From contig CAJVZA010000006.1 of assembly GCA_913009315.1 (NCBI GenBank), positions 1 through 44,290 on the forward strand: 44,290 bases of DNA. The letters are read 5' to 3'. Position numbers and translations under genes: made by a program. Each line of letters starts with the position of its first letter. Within the stretch, counting starts at the first letter, position 1. This document shows, piece by piece, positions 9,652-19,371 of the stretch. The notes beneath the pieces are model-generated. The model worked only from the letters and a program-made list of their open reading frames with translations, ran no database searches and had not been told where the DNA came from. The DNA is from an uncultured Hippea sp. Its GTDB lineage: Bacteria > Campylobacterota_A > Desulfurellia > JAADFJ01.

Positions 9652-11298
9652 CTATGTTACCCTCAAAATCTCCTCTAAAGAGGTAATTTTTGTCAGAAAC
9701 TTTAGTAGTCCGTCCTGTCTTAAGGTTCTGTATCCGTATTTATTAATATCCTCAAAATTACTGTTATTATCAAACTCACTTTGAATATCTTTCCCAAACG
9801 GCAACACCTCTGCTATAGGAATCCTGCCGGCGTAGCCGGTATAACCGCATTTTTTGCATCCTACCGCTTTGTAAGGTTCCACTTTATCGGGTTTATATAT
9901 GGAAATTAAGTTTTCCAAATCATACATTTTCACAACATTCTTTGATAATTCAATTTTTTGAGAACAATAAGGACACAATTTTCTTACCAACCTTTGAGCC
10001 ATAAGACCTATAACTGATGATTTAAGCAAAAAATATGGTACCCCCATTTCTAAAAGCCTGGTTATAGACTTTAAAGCAGAATTGGTATGAAGGGTAGATA
10101 AAACCAAATGGCCGGTAAAGGAGGCCTGAATGGATATATTTGCCGTTTCCAAATCCCTTATCTCACCTACCATTAGTATATCGGGATCCTGTCTTAAAAT
10201 AGAACGCAGAGCATTGGCAAATTTATACCCTATGTCCGGTTTAACCTGTATTTGGTTTATGCCGGACAATTCATATTCTACAGGATCTTCTACGGTAACA
10301 ATTTTAACATTGTCGGAATTCAATTCATTCAGCATTGAATATAAACTGGTGGTTTTTCCTGAACCCGTGGGTCCTGTGGTAAGAAATATACCATTTGGCT
10401 TTGAGATAATCTCTTTAATTAATTTAAAATGGTCGGGATAAAAGCCAAGAGACTCAAGAGAATATCTAATATCTTCTTTGTTGAGCAGCCTTAATACAAA
10501 ACTACCGCCAAAAGAAGTTGGAACTGAGGATGTCCTGATATCTATCTCTTTTCCCGTTGCTTTAACAGATATGCGGCCGTCCTGCGGCAATCTGTGTTCC
10601 GCTATATTCATCTTTGACAGCAGCGTCAATCTGGCAATAACGGCTAATCTTAAGTTTAAAGGCACATATTCTACCGTTCTTAATACACCATCTATTCTAA
10701 ATCTAACTTTCATACCTGATTTGAATGATTCAAAATGTATATCGGAGGCCTTTATTTGAACAGCTTTTGATATTAAATTATTTACAAGTTTTATAACGGG
10801 AGCTTCTGAAGCCAGTTCCTTCAATCTTTCTATCTCATCGTCAAAGTCAATATCCGATGACGAGCTTTCTTCTATTAAACCTTCCTTAAAAAGTATTTTT
10901 ATTTCTCTAAGCTCATCCTCTGTGGCAAGAACAGGAACAATTGTTTTGCTTGTCAGCTTCTCCAATAGAGAAAAAATGTCCATTTTCAGAGGGTCGTTAG
11001 TAGCCATGATTATTTTATCTTTCATGTTTTTCACAGGATAAATCTCATTTTCAAACATAAAAGAAAGAGAGACGCCTTCCATTGTTACAGGTGTAATTTC
11101 TAAGTCTTTTACGTCTGATAAAAGCTTAATATTTAACTGTTCCGATAGTGCTCTAAGTATTTGATTTTCTACTATTACTCCCGTATTAAGCAAAATTACA
11201 CCTATTCTACCGCCATATTGAGATTGAATCTCTAAAGCTTGTTTTATATCTTCTTCTTTGCAGAAGTTGTTTTTTACTAAAATTTCGCCTAAAAGCAT
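9652..11298 (-). CDS. gspE: T2SS assembly ATPase GspE
   Basis: Walker A GPTGSGKTTSLY, ASDIHFES, EDPVEYELSGINQIQV, GEIRDLETANISIQASFTGHLVLSTLHTNSA, zinc motif CPYC..CKKC. Confidence 0.97.
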   Translation of the reverse strand: MLLGEILVKNNFCKEEDIKQALEIQSQYGGRIGVILLNTGVIVENQILRALSEQLNIKLLSDVKDLEITPVTMEGVSLSFMFENEIYPVKNMKDKIIMATNDPLKMDIFSLLEKLTSKTIVPVLATEDELREIKILFKEGLIEESSSSDIDFDDEIERLKELASEAPVIKLVNNLISKAVQIKASDIHFESFKSGMKVRFRIDGVLRTVEYVPLNLRLAVIARLTLLSKMNIAEHRLPQDGRISVKATGKEIDIRTSSVPTSFGGSFVLRLLNKEDIRYSLESLGFYPDHFKLIKEIISKPNGIFLTTGPTGSGKTTSLYSMLNELNSDNVKIVTVEDPVEYELSGINQIQVKPDIGYKFANALRSILRQDPDILMVGEIRDLETANISIQASFTGHLVLSTLHTNSALKSITRLLEMGVPYFLLKSSVIGLMAQRLVRKLCPYCSQKIELSKNVVKMYDLENLISIYKPDKVEPYKAVGCKKCGYTGYAGRIPIAEVLPFGKDIQSEFDNNSNFEDINKYGYRTLRQDGLLKFLTKITSLEEILRVT

Positions 11299-11715
11299 CT
11301 ATTCCCAACTTGTTATATCTTTATTTTCGCCTTCTCCGCCTAATTTACCATCGGCACCATAAGACAACAAATCGTAATTACCGTGCTCTCCCGGAGATTT
11401 GTAAACATAGGGATTATGCCAGGGGTCTTCTTTAACAGGCTTGGGAAGATAGGGACCATCCCAATTAGGTATATTAGAAGATTTTTCCCATAACACCTTC
11501 AAACCTTCATCCGTCGTTGGATATTTTCCCGTATCTAATTTAAAGGTATCTAATGCAGTACCGATCATTTCTATTTGGGCTTTTGCTATCTTTTGTTTAG
11601 ATTCACCCACTTTGTGGAACATCGTAGGAGCAATTAACGAAGCCAGCAGACCAATAATAATCATTACAACCAAAAGTTCAATCAGAGTGAATCCTCTATC
11701 GCCGACTTTTTTCAT
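11299..11715 (-). CDS. gspG: T2SS major pseudopilin GspG
   Basis: DRG|FTLIELLVVMIIIGLLASLIAP; KYPTTDEGLKVL; LLSYGADGKLGGEGENKDITSW C-terminus. Confidence 0.97.
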   Translation of the reverse strand: MKKVGDRGFTLIELLVVMIIIGLLASLIAPTMFHKVGESKQKIAKAQIEMIGTALDTFKLDTGKYPTTDEGLKVLWEKSSNIPNWDGPYLPKPVKEDPWHNPYVYKSPGEHGNYDLLSYGADGKLGGEGENKDITSWE

Positions 11716-11883
11716 TCTATCTCCTCCTTTATCATTCTTTGCTTTTGCCGCTCACAAAAATGATCATCCATTCATATAAATAGCACAAAATGGTGTAAAA
11801 TCAAGCATTGTCACCGCGATCACCCGCAGGGTGTGCGGCAACCTAACCGACTTGCCAAAAGGAATCAAGTGATGCTCTATTAT

Positions 11884-12030
11884 TCAATGTATCCCGAGAA
11901 ACGCCCTTGCTATGAACGCAGCCATCTCTGCCCTTGAGACAGTGTTGCCCGGCTTATACGATCCATCGGGATAGCCCGTAGTTATGCCGGCGTTGTATAT
12001 GGCACTCACATAGTTACAATACCAGTCTGA
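11884..12030 (-). pseudogene. Relic of the C-terminus of an S-layer homology (SLH) domain protein
   Basis: Minus-strand frame reads CNYVSAIYNAGITTGYPDGSYKPGNTVSRAEMAAFIARAFLGIH*; stop codon upstream, no start. Confidence 0.85.
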
Positions 12031-12036
12031 TCACTA

Positions 12037-12111
12037 CCTGCAATTTGCGCCTCGATGAGACGGATTCGAGCTCTCAATCGGAAACATCCGGAATTATCAG
12101 AAGTACCTTTT
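12037..12111 (+). repeat. Diverged intergenic repeat, copy A
   Basis: CCTGCAATTTGCGCCTCGATGAG...CGGAATTATCAGAAGTACCTTTT aligns end to end with 25781-25855, about 70% by eye. Confidence 0.7.
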
Positions 12112-12400
12112 GGGATTTTGACTTCCATGCGAGCTTTATGAGGTTTCCCTTATATCTGCGTTTTGCTTCTTTGAATTAACTTATATCGGCCCTTCGGAAA
12201 CCTGCTTTGCCTACTGGAAAACCTCAAAAAAGCTGTGAATCTGTTTACTGTGCGGCGATGCTTAATGTGAATCTCAATATGAAATACTCATAATTAGTAG
12301 AGGTGTTCTTATATCGGGCATTGTGATTCCTGATTTTTTTGATAAAGTATCTTTACACGAGTTGAGGTGACCATTTAGAGTTACGAGGAGGCAATGAAAG

Positions 12401-12970
12401 ATGCATAAGAAACCGGTTGCAGCAGGCAAGAGCAGCTTCGGCTTAATTGATAAGGAAAAATTTTTCTCATATATCGATATGGATTCCATAACAAATTTTA
12501 TTGATCTGGCTTGCGGAATAGGGAACTATAGTCTTGGTATCTCTGAAAAACTTAAAAAGGGAAGCAGCATTTATGCGATTGATCTATGGGAGGAAGGAAT
12601 TGAAACTCTGAAAAAAGAGATCATATCGCAGAATATAAATAACATTAATCCCTCTGTTTCAGACATAAGAAAACGGCTGCCATTTGCGGAGGAATCGTTT
12701 GATGCCTGTCTGATGGCAACAATAATCCATGACTTGTCGGAAAATGATCGTCGATCGGCTGTAAAAGAAGCTTGTCGGGTTGTTAAAAAAGAAGGAATAT
12801 TGTATGTTGTGGAATTCAAGAAGATCCTGGAGGATTATGGTCCCCGGATGCAGATAAGAATAGATGAGGGGGAATTAATGAATATTATTGTGCCTCACGG
12901 ATTCAAAGTTGCTGCTTATGGAGATATCGGACAATCCCATTACATTATGAAATTTCAAAAAATCGAATAG
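12401..12970 (+). CDS. Class I SAM-dependent methyltransferase
   Basis: DLACGIGNYSLGISEKL motif I; DACLMATIIHDL; SD GAGGAGG upstream. Confidence 0.85.
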   Translation: MHKKPVAAGKSSFGLIDKEKFFSYIDMDSITNFIDLACGIGNYSLGISEKLKKGSSIYAIDLWEEGIETLKKEIISQNINNINPSVSDIRKRLPFAEESFDACLMATIIHDLSENDRRSAVKEACRVVKKEGILYVVEFKKILEDYGPRMQIRIDEGELMNIIVPHGFKVAAYGDIGQSHYIMKFQKIE

Positions 12971-12984
12971 AAATCGCTCCAAAC

Positions 12985-13012
12985 TTGACATTCTGTGCAT
13001 TTCAGTTAGAAT
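12985..13012 (+). promoter_or_regulatory. Putative sigma70-type promoter of the 13106-22542 gene cluster
   Basis: TTGACA - 16 nt - TAGAAT. Confidence 0.55.
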
Positions 13013-13105
13013 ACAAGCAACATTAACTCTTATGCTTATGCGCAGAGAAGGCCGCCTGGAGCAGCATTCGGTGCGCAGGACAAACAAAATTAGTGAGGTT
13101 TGCTA

Positions 13106-13591
13106 ATGACAGAAAATACAGCGTTATGGATTATGGCGATTGCTTTAGTTGTAGAAACAACTGTTGTTCTGGCTTTTGCAATTCTCTCGGTCTATGTGAT
13201 TATCAAGCTGAAAAAGAATCAGGAATCTCTAAAAAGACGATTCGAGAACAGTCAGTTCTCGGAGAATATAGATAAAATCTCCACATCGATATCTGCTATA
13301 TTGTCAAATATTGACGATCTAACGGAAACGGCAAACAAAAGCATGAAGGATATAAAAGATTCTACGGGAAATATTTCAGATCTTTTTAATCAGCTTAATT
13401 ATATAACAAAGTTATTGAGTAGAACATCAGATGCATTATCAAAAATTCCCAATAGTATAAATGATGCAGTCGCTTATTCGATTGGGTCATTAAAATCTAC
13501 CGTTGAAAAAGAATCATCCGATGTTTATATTGGTACGAAGGCGGCTATTAATGTGCTTAAAAACATTATCAAAAGGAGGAAAAATGTGTAA
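13106..13591 (+). CDS. DUF948-like membrane-anchored coiled-coil protein
   Basis: N-terminal TM followed by long helical region; followed by a YtxH-like gene. Confidence 0.55.
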   Translation: MTENTALWIMAIALVVETTVVLAFAILSVYVIIKLKKNQESLKRRFENSQFSENIDKISTSISAILSNIDDLTETANKSMKDIKDSTGNISDLFNQLNYITKLLSRTSDALSKIPNSINDAVAYSIGSLKSTVEKESSDVYIGTKAAINVLKNIIKRRKNV

Positions 13592-13940
13592 CAGTAGCTT
13601 TGGAAAATGCGTGTTCAGCTTTTTTATCGGAGGCTTGACGGGTGCGGCTCTTGCAATTCTTTACGCACCGGATGAGGGATCTAAAACAAGGGAAAATATA
13701 AAAAAATACAGCAAACAGAAGAGCGAAGATATTATAAAAAAAAGGGACGAAATTGTTGAGAATATAAAGAATTTGTCGGGAAAGCTTTCGGAATATGCTC
13801 AAAATCTTATTAATGACGGGAAAGAGATGGTCTCCAGTCAGAAGGAAAAATTAAAGAATCTTATAGAAGAAACCAAAAATGAGATAAAAAAAGAGAAGGA
13901 GAAACTTCAGGAAATTGAGGAGCAAGAGGATTTAGCATAA
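13584..13940 (+). CDS. YtxH domain protein
   Basis: FFIGGLTGAALAILYAPDEGSKTRENIKKYS, then coiled coil. Confidence 0.85.
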   Translation: MCNSSFGKCVFSFFIGGLTGAALAILYAPDEGSKTRENIKKYSKQKSEDIIKKRDEIVENIKNLSGKLSEYAQNLINDGKEMVSSQKEKLKNLIEETKNEIKKEKEKLQEIEEQEDLA

Positions 13941-13946
13941 TTTTTT

Positions 13947-14987
13947 ATGCAAACAACTGAACGAACGTTAATATCCTACTTATTCTTTTTTCTCTTCCTC
14001 GGAGCTGTAGGCTATCTTTTTTTTGTAAAGCTCTTGCCTATTACGGTTATTCTTATAGCGGCATATATTATTGAAGAAATTTTATATTCTCCGGTATCGT
14101 TTTTAGCGAGAAAAAAAGTACCTTTTTTTCTCGCTGCGCTGCTGTGTGTGCTGATTGCGTTCAGTATATTCGGACTACTTTTTGTATGGCTTATTCCTCT
14201 AATTTTTCATCAGATATCGATTTTTCAGCATAATATTCCCGATATAGTCAACGGAACGTTCAAATTTCTGGATTCTACATATAAGAAATTTTCTACATAT
14301 TTCGGCGGTATACCCCAGGGAAAGGAGCTGCTTGATGCATCGGTCACTCACCTGAGAATATGGGCAAGCGGACTTGCTCTAAGTTCCTTCAGCGGAATTA
14401 TAACGGGTGTCGGTGAAATCCTGAGTATGATACTGCTGCCTTTTCTTGTGCTGTTGATGATTCTTTACAGAGAGACATATCAAAAGTTTTTTAAGGAATT
14501 TATCAAGCAGATTTTTGGAGAGAAGTATCATAAGGTATTTCAGGACATAAGCAGCATGATATTTGAATATCTTAAAGGAATTCTTATAGTTATTATCATA
14601 ATTGGAATAGTTACTTCATTGGGACTGTACTTTATGAAGATCAACTTTTCGCTTCTGATAGGAATTTTTTCAGGTATAAGTTTCATTGTTCCGTATGTTG
14701 GTTCTGCTGTAAGTATTGCGGTAGCGGTTATCGTGAGTTATCTCCAATATCATTCTTTCGGTGTTCCGCTGGAAGTTTTGATATTCTATCTCATTGTTCA
14801 TTTTATCGGCGGAAATATTTTGATCCCTCTGCTTTTTTCGAGACAGCTTCGCGTTGATCCGCTTTCAACTCTCGTTGCGATATTGATTGCGGGAGGACTT
14901 TTCGGGGTATGGGGCATCATTGTGGCCGTGCCGCTTTTCGGCATAATTATTATACTTTATAGGAATTTGTTGGTACTGTTAAAATGA
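13947..14987 (+). CDS. AI-2E/PerM family transporter
   Basis: Multiple TM; GIFSGISFIVPYVGSAVS; HFIGGNILIPLLFSRQLRVDPLSTLVAILIAGGLFGVWGIIVAVP. Confidence 0.92.
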   Translation: MQTTERTLISYLFFFLFLGAVGYLFFVKLLPITVILIAAYIIEEILYSPVSFLARKKVPFFLAALLCVLIAFSIFGLLFVWLIPLIFHQISIFQHNIPDIVNGTFKFLDSTYKKFSTYFGGIPQGKELLDASVTHLRIWASGLALSSFSGIITGVGEILSMILLPFLVLLMILYRETYQKFFKEFIKQIFGEKYHKVFQDISSMIFEYLKGILIVIIIIGIVTSLGLYFMKINFSLLIGIFSGISFIVPYVGSAVSIAVAVIVSYLQYHSFGVPLEVLIFYLIVHFIGGNILIPLLFSRQLRVDPLSTLVAILIAGGLFGVWGIIVAVPLFGIIIILYRNLLVLLK

Positions 14988-16003
14988 CAATAAAATTAGA
15001 TTATCTGGATTCGGGCGTCAATGTTAAACTCGCAAATAAACTTGCGGGGTTTTTAAAAAAGAGTACGGTTTCTGAAAACAGTAGAGTAATCAGCGGCATC
15101 GGCGGGTTTGCGTCCGTATATGATGTGAGTAACTTGGGAAAGCATCCATGCATAGTCAGCTGCACAGATGGAGTTGGAACCAAATTAAAAATTGCGTTTA
15201 TGTTAGATAAACATAATACTGTGGGTATTGATCTCGTCGCTATGAGTGCTAACGATCTCGTTGCGATGGGAGCGGAACCTCTATTCTTTCTTGATTACAT
15301 AGCTACAGGAGAACTTGAGGAAAAGCGCTTTAAGGAGATAATAAGCGGCATAAACAAAGGATGCAAAATTGCGAAAATGAGCTTAATAGGCGGTGAGACT
15401 GCGGAAATGCCGGGATTTTATTCCAAAAATGAATACGATCTTGCCGGTTTCGCTGTCGGATGGGTAGAAAGAGATCAAATAATCGACGGCAGGACTATTC
15501 AAATAGGGGATCGAATTATTGGAATAGAATCAAACGGAGCTCACAGCAACGGATACAGTCTTATAAGAAAACTGATATCGGAAAATAGAATTGATCTGAA
15601 TAGTTATGAATCGGATTTTTCCTCCTCAATTGGCGAGGCTTTGCTTAAGCCGACATATATCTACACGGAAGCGGCAAAATCTATAATGAAGTTCAGTCCG
15701 CATGCGATATGCCACATTACGGGAGGCGGCTTTTTTGATAATATAGGCAGGATTCTCCCCCGTGAAAGCGAAGCGGTAATAAAAACAGATAATATCCCGA
15801 AACAGCCGCTGTTTTTGTGGCTCGCTAAGCTGAGTAATATGGAAAACGATGAGCTGTACGCAACATGGAATATGGGAGCGGGGATGGCTGTCATATTGAG
15901 TGAAGAAAATCTTGATGAAGCTCTGAGAAACATTAAAAATATCGGAATGAATGCTTTTGAAATGGGTTATATCAAACGGGGCAACGGGGTAAAAATTGAA
16001 TAA
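14984..16003 (+). CDS. purM: Phosphoribosylformylglycinamidine cyclo-ligase
   Basis: SCTDGVGTKLKIAFMLDKHNTVGIDLVAMSANDLVAMGAEPLFFLDY; GGETAEMPGFY. Confidence 0.97.
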   Translation: MTIKLDYLDSGVNVKLANKLAGFLKKSTVSENSRVISGIGGFASVYDVSNLGKHPCIVSCTDGVGTKLKIAFMLDKHNTVGIDLVAMSANDLVAMGAEPLFFLDYIATGELEEKRFKEIISGINKGCKIAKMSLIGGETAEMPGFYSKNEYDLAGFAVGWVERDQIIDGRTIQIGDRIIGIESNGAHSNGYSLIRKLISENRIDLNSYESDFSSSIGEALLKPTYIYTEAAKSIMKFSPHAICHITGGGFFDNIGRILPRESEAVIKTDNIPKQPLFLWLAKLSNMENDELYATWNMGAGMAVILSEENLDEALRNIKNIGMNAFEMGYIKRGNGVKIE

Positions 16004-16631
16004 GAAAATAGGCATACTGATATCGGGTCGAGGCAGCAATATGACCGCTATTCTCAAAAATATAGAGAATGGCGACATTGCCTGTGAGGCATCCATTGTT
16101 ATCAGCGACAATAAAGATGCGGCCGGGCTGCAGAAGGCGAAAAAATTAGGCATCTTGACGAAAACGGTGGAATGCACAGACAGAAAACAGTTTGATGCCG
16201 ATGTGATCGGCCTTTTGAACCTTTATAAAGTCGATTATGTTATACTGGCAGGTTTTATGAGAATTCTCTCTCATAAGTTTGTATCAGATTTTGAAAATCG
16301 TATATTAAATATCCATCCTGCTCTTCTGCCATCATTTCAGGGGCTTAATGCTCAGAAGCAGGCTCTTGATGCCGGTGTCAGAATTGCCGGATGTACAGTT
16401 CATTTTGTTACAGATGATCTTGACGGCGGTCCAATTATTATGCAGGCTGCCGTACCGGTAAAATCAAATGATACCGTAGAAACACTTTCCGAAAGAATAC
16501 TAAAAAAAGAACATCTGATTTATTCTGCGGCGATAGCGCTTTTGGTAAAAAATAAGTTGGAGATAAAGTCCGGCAGAGTAATAATAAAAGATGAAAATAT
16601 AGATACCAATCAATTTATGATTGTTCCATAA
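15996..16631 (+). CDS. purN: Phosphoribosylglycinamide formyltransferase
   Basis: ISGRGSNMTAI; AGFMRIL; ILNIHPALLPSFQGLNAQKQALDAGVRIAGCTVHFV; TTG start. Confidence 0.96.
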   Translation: MNKKIGILISGRGSNMTAILKNIENGDIACEASIVISDNKDAAGLQKAKKLGILTKTVECTDRKQFDADVIGLLNLYKVDYVILAGFMRILSHKFVSDFENRILNIHPALLPSFQGLNAQKQALDAGVRIAGCTVHFVTDDLDGGPIIMQAAVPVKSNDTVETLSERILKKEHLIYSAAIALLVKNKLEIKSGRVIIKDENIDTNQFMIVP

Positions 16632-16652
16632 AAAAATGGATAAGAGGTGAAT

Positions 16653-18092
16653 ATGCAGCTTGAAGCAGTAATAGGACTTGAAACACATATAGAACTTTCT
16701 ACTAAATCAAAGATGTTTTGTTCCTGCAGTACAGATTTCGGGGCAAAACCAAATCATCATACATGTCCGGTGTGCCTGGCATTACCAGGGGCGCTTCCGG
16801 TGATGAATAAGCAGACTGTTGAATATGGAATAAAATTGGCACTTGCGCTTGGGTGCAGTATCCATTCGGTTTCCCGCTTTGATAGAAAACAGTATTTTTA
16901 TCCCGATCTTCCTAAAGGTTATCAGATAAGTCAGTATGAGTACCCGGCTTTTACCGGAGGCACCGTAATGCTTTCCGGTGATAGAAAGATAAACCTGACA
17001 AGAATTCACATAGAAGAGGATGCCGGCAAAAATATTCATGGGGCGGGAGCCGACAATCACAGCTATGTGGATCTGAACAGGGCAGGGGTTCCGCTTCTTG
17101 AAATGGTTACCGAACCGGAGATCAGAACTCCCGAAGAGGCTTCTGAATTCTTAAGAAGAATAAGACAGATTGTCAGGTATCTAAGGATATCCGATGGAAA
17201 CATGGAACAGGGATCATTAAGGTGCGATGCAAACATTTCTCTGAGACCGAAATCATCCGGAAAGCTGGGTAAAAAGGTTGAAATAAAAAATATTAATTCA
17301 TTTAAACATGTTGAAAAGGCACTCAAATTCGAAATAAAAAGGCAGAGAGATCTGATATTGGGCGGCGGTACGATAACACAGGAAACACGTTTATTCAATG
17401 CTCATGAATCTGTGACATATGCTATGAGAAGCAAAGAAGATTCTTTTGAATATCGCTATTTTCCCGAACCGGATCTCCCGCTGCTGAATATCGCAGAGGA
17501 ATGGATAAGGAAAGTATCCGAAACGATTCCTGAGCTTCCCGATGAGAAAAGAAGAAGATTTGCCGAGCAATACGGAATAACCGATTACGATGCCGGTGTG
17601 CTTACCGATTTATCTGAGCTTGCAGATTATTATGAGGCATGCTGTAAAAAAGGTAGAAACAGTGCTCAGATTGCCCATCTGATTTCGACGGAGCTGCTTG
17701 CAATTACAAAAAAGACAGGCATGGAATTTTCTGCTGTAAAGCCTGAATATGTTGCCAGAATATCCGATCTTATTGATGAAAATTTAATTTCGATAAAAAT
17801 CGCAAAACAGCTGTTTCCTTTGTTGTTTGAAACCCGGGACGATCCCGATAACATAATTAAAACTAAAGGTCTGATTCAGATTTCCGATTCATCGGAAATT
17901 GAAAAAATTATAGAATCCATACTTGAAGGCAACAAGGGAAATGTTGAAAAATTCAAAGCCGGAAAAACAAAAATTTTAGGGTTCTTTGTAGGACAGGTTA
18001 TGAAAGAGACTAAGGGAAAGGCGAATCCTAAGCTTGTAAACCGAATTTTAATAGAAAAGTTAAGCGCTGTTTCCGATGAATTCGACGGTTAA
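16653..18092 (+). CDS. gatB: Asp-tRNA(Asn)/Glu-tRNA(Gln) amidotransferase subunit B
   Basis: EAVIGLETHIELSTKSKMFCSCSTDFGAKPNHHTCPVCLALPGALPVMN; GatB/Yqey C-terminus. Confidence 0.97.
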   Translation: MQLEAVIGLETHIELSTKSKMFCSCSTDFGAKPNHHTCPVCLALPGALPVMNKQTVEYGIKLALALGCSIHSVSRFDRKQYFYPDLPKGYQISQYEYPAFTGGTVMLSGDRKINLTRIHIEEDAGKNIHGAGADNHSYVDLNRAGVPLLEMVTEPEIRTPEEASEFLRRIRQIVRYLRISDGNMEQGSLRCDANISLRPKSSGKLGKKVEIKNINSFKHVEKALKFEIKRQRDLILGGGTITQETRLFNAHESVTYAMRSKEDSFEYRYFPEPDLPLLNIAEEWIRKVSETIPELPDEKRRRFAEQYGITDYDAGVLTDLSELADYYEACCKKGRNSAQIAHLISTELLAITKKTGMEFSAVKPEYVARISDLIDENLISIKIAKQLFPLLFETRDDPDNIIKTKGLIQISDSSEIEKIIESILEGNKGNVEKFKAGKTKILGFFVGQVMKETKGKANPKLVNRILIEKLSAVSDEFDG

Positions 18093-18097
18093 CATCA

Positions 18098-19369
18098 ATG
18101 GATATAGTACTTAAGAACGGAATAGTTGTAGATCCTCTGTCGGGAATTAGAAAAACTGCTGATATTGCAATTGAAAATGGAACAATTCAATCAATAGGGA
18201 ATATAAAAAAAAGCACTCAAGAGTTAGATTGCAAAAATAATTTTTTATTCCCTTCGCTTTTTGACCTGCATACTCATCTTCGTGAGCCCGGTTTTGAATC
18301 ATCCGAAACGATAGAAACCGGATTAGCAGCAGCCGCTCATGGAGGATACGGAAGCGTCTGCTGCATGCCGAACAGTCTGCCGGTAAACGACTCAGCCGTT
18401 ATTACAAAATATATTCGTTATAGAGCAGAAGAAATAGGCGGGTGCAATGTTTATCCGATTGGTGCTATAACAAAGGATTTATGCGGCAAATCGCTTTCCG
18501 ATATGTATAGTCTCAAGAGTGCAGGAGTAGTTGCCTATTCTGATGACGGATTTCCGGTAGAGGATTCTTCTTTGCTCAGAAAGGCGATGAAAATAGCGAA
18601 GTCTATTAATATGCCTCTTTTTCTGCACGAAGAGGATAAATTTTTATCGCAGGACGGAATGATCAGAGATGGTGAAATTGCGGTGCGACTGGGTTTGAAC
18701 GGCATTCCGCCATCCTCGGAATCATCGATTATCGCAAGAGATCTCGAGATTGTCAGGGAAACAGGAGCAAGAATTCATTTTTGTCATATAAGCTGCATCA
18801 GATCGCTTCAGCTTATAAAGGAGGCAAAAAGAGACAACTTGCCCGTTACATGCGAGGTTACACCTCATCATTTATGTTTTACCGATCTGGATGTCGGGCA
18901 GTACAATACAAATGCCAAGGTCAACCCTCCGCTCGCCTCAATATCCGACAGGGATGCGCTTATCGACGGCCTTGTTGATGGAACCATAGACGCGGTTGCA
19001 ACAGATCATGCTCCGCATTCATATGATATGAAGCGTAAATCTATTAAAGATGCGGCATTTGGAATGAGCGGCATAGAAACAGCCCTGCCTTTGCTTTATG
19101 CAAGTCTGGTAAAATCGGGGAAAATTGATTTTTCGAAGCTTCTCTATAAAATGATAATTACACCTGCACGGATTGCAGGAGTTAAGCCGAATACAATAGA
19201 AACCGGAAGGTTGGCGAATATAACCGTTTTCGATCCGTCAGAAACATATAATGTTACGGAGAAATTTTTCCTGTCAAAAGGGAAAAACTCGCTTTTGCTC
19301 GGTAAATCGCTGGAAGGGGCAGTAAAAGCGACTATATTTAATGGCAAATTCAGCTATAGGATGTTTTAA
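18098..19369 (+). CDS. pyrC: Dihydroorotase
   Basis: DLHTHLREPGFESSETIETGLAAAAHGGYGSVCCMPNS; CEVTPHHL; DAVATDHAPHS. Confidence 0.96.
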   Translation: MDIVLKNGIVVDPLSGIRKTADIAIENGTIQSIGNIKKSTQELDCKNNFLFPSLFDLHTHLREPGFESSETIETGLAAAAHGGYGSVCCMPNSLPVNDSAVITKYIRYRAEEIGGCNVYPIGAITKDLCGKSLSDMYSLKSAGVVAYSDDGFPVEDSSLLRKAMKIAKSINMPLFLHEEDKFLSQDGMIRDGEIAVRLGLNGIPPSSESSIIARDLEIVRETGARIHFCHISCIRSLQLIKEAKRDNLPVTCEVTPHHLCFTDLDVGQYNTNAKVNPPLASISDRDALIDGLVDGTIDAVATDHAPHSYDMKRKSIKDAAFGMSGIETALPLLYASLVKSGKIDFSKLLYKMIITPARIAGVKPNTIETGRLANITVFDPSETYNVTEKFFLSKGKNSLLLGKSLEGAVKATIFNGKFSYRMF

Positions 19370-19371
19370 AA

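Noticed and set aside
15626-16177. 183-aa minus-strand ORF spanning purM/purN
   Set aside because: Antisense to two strongly conserved genes; no domain.
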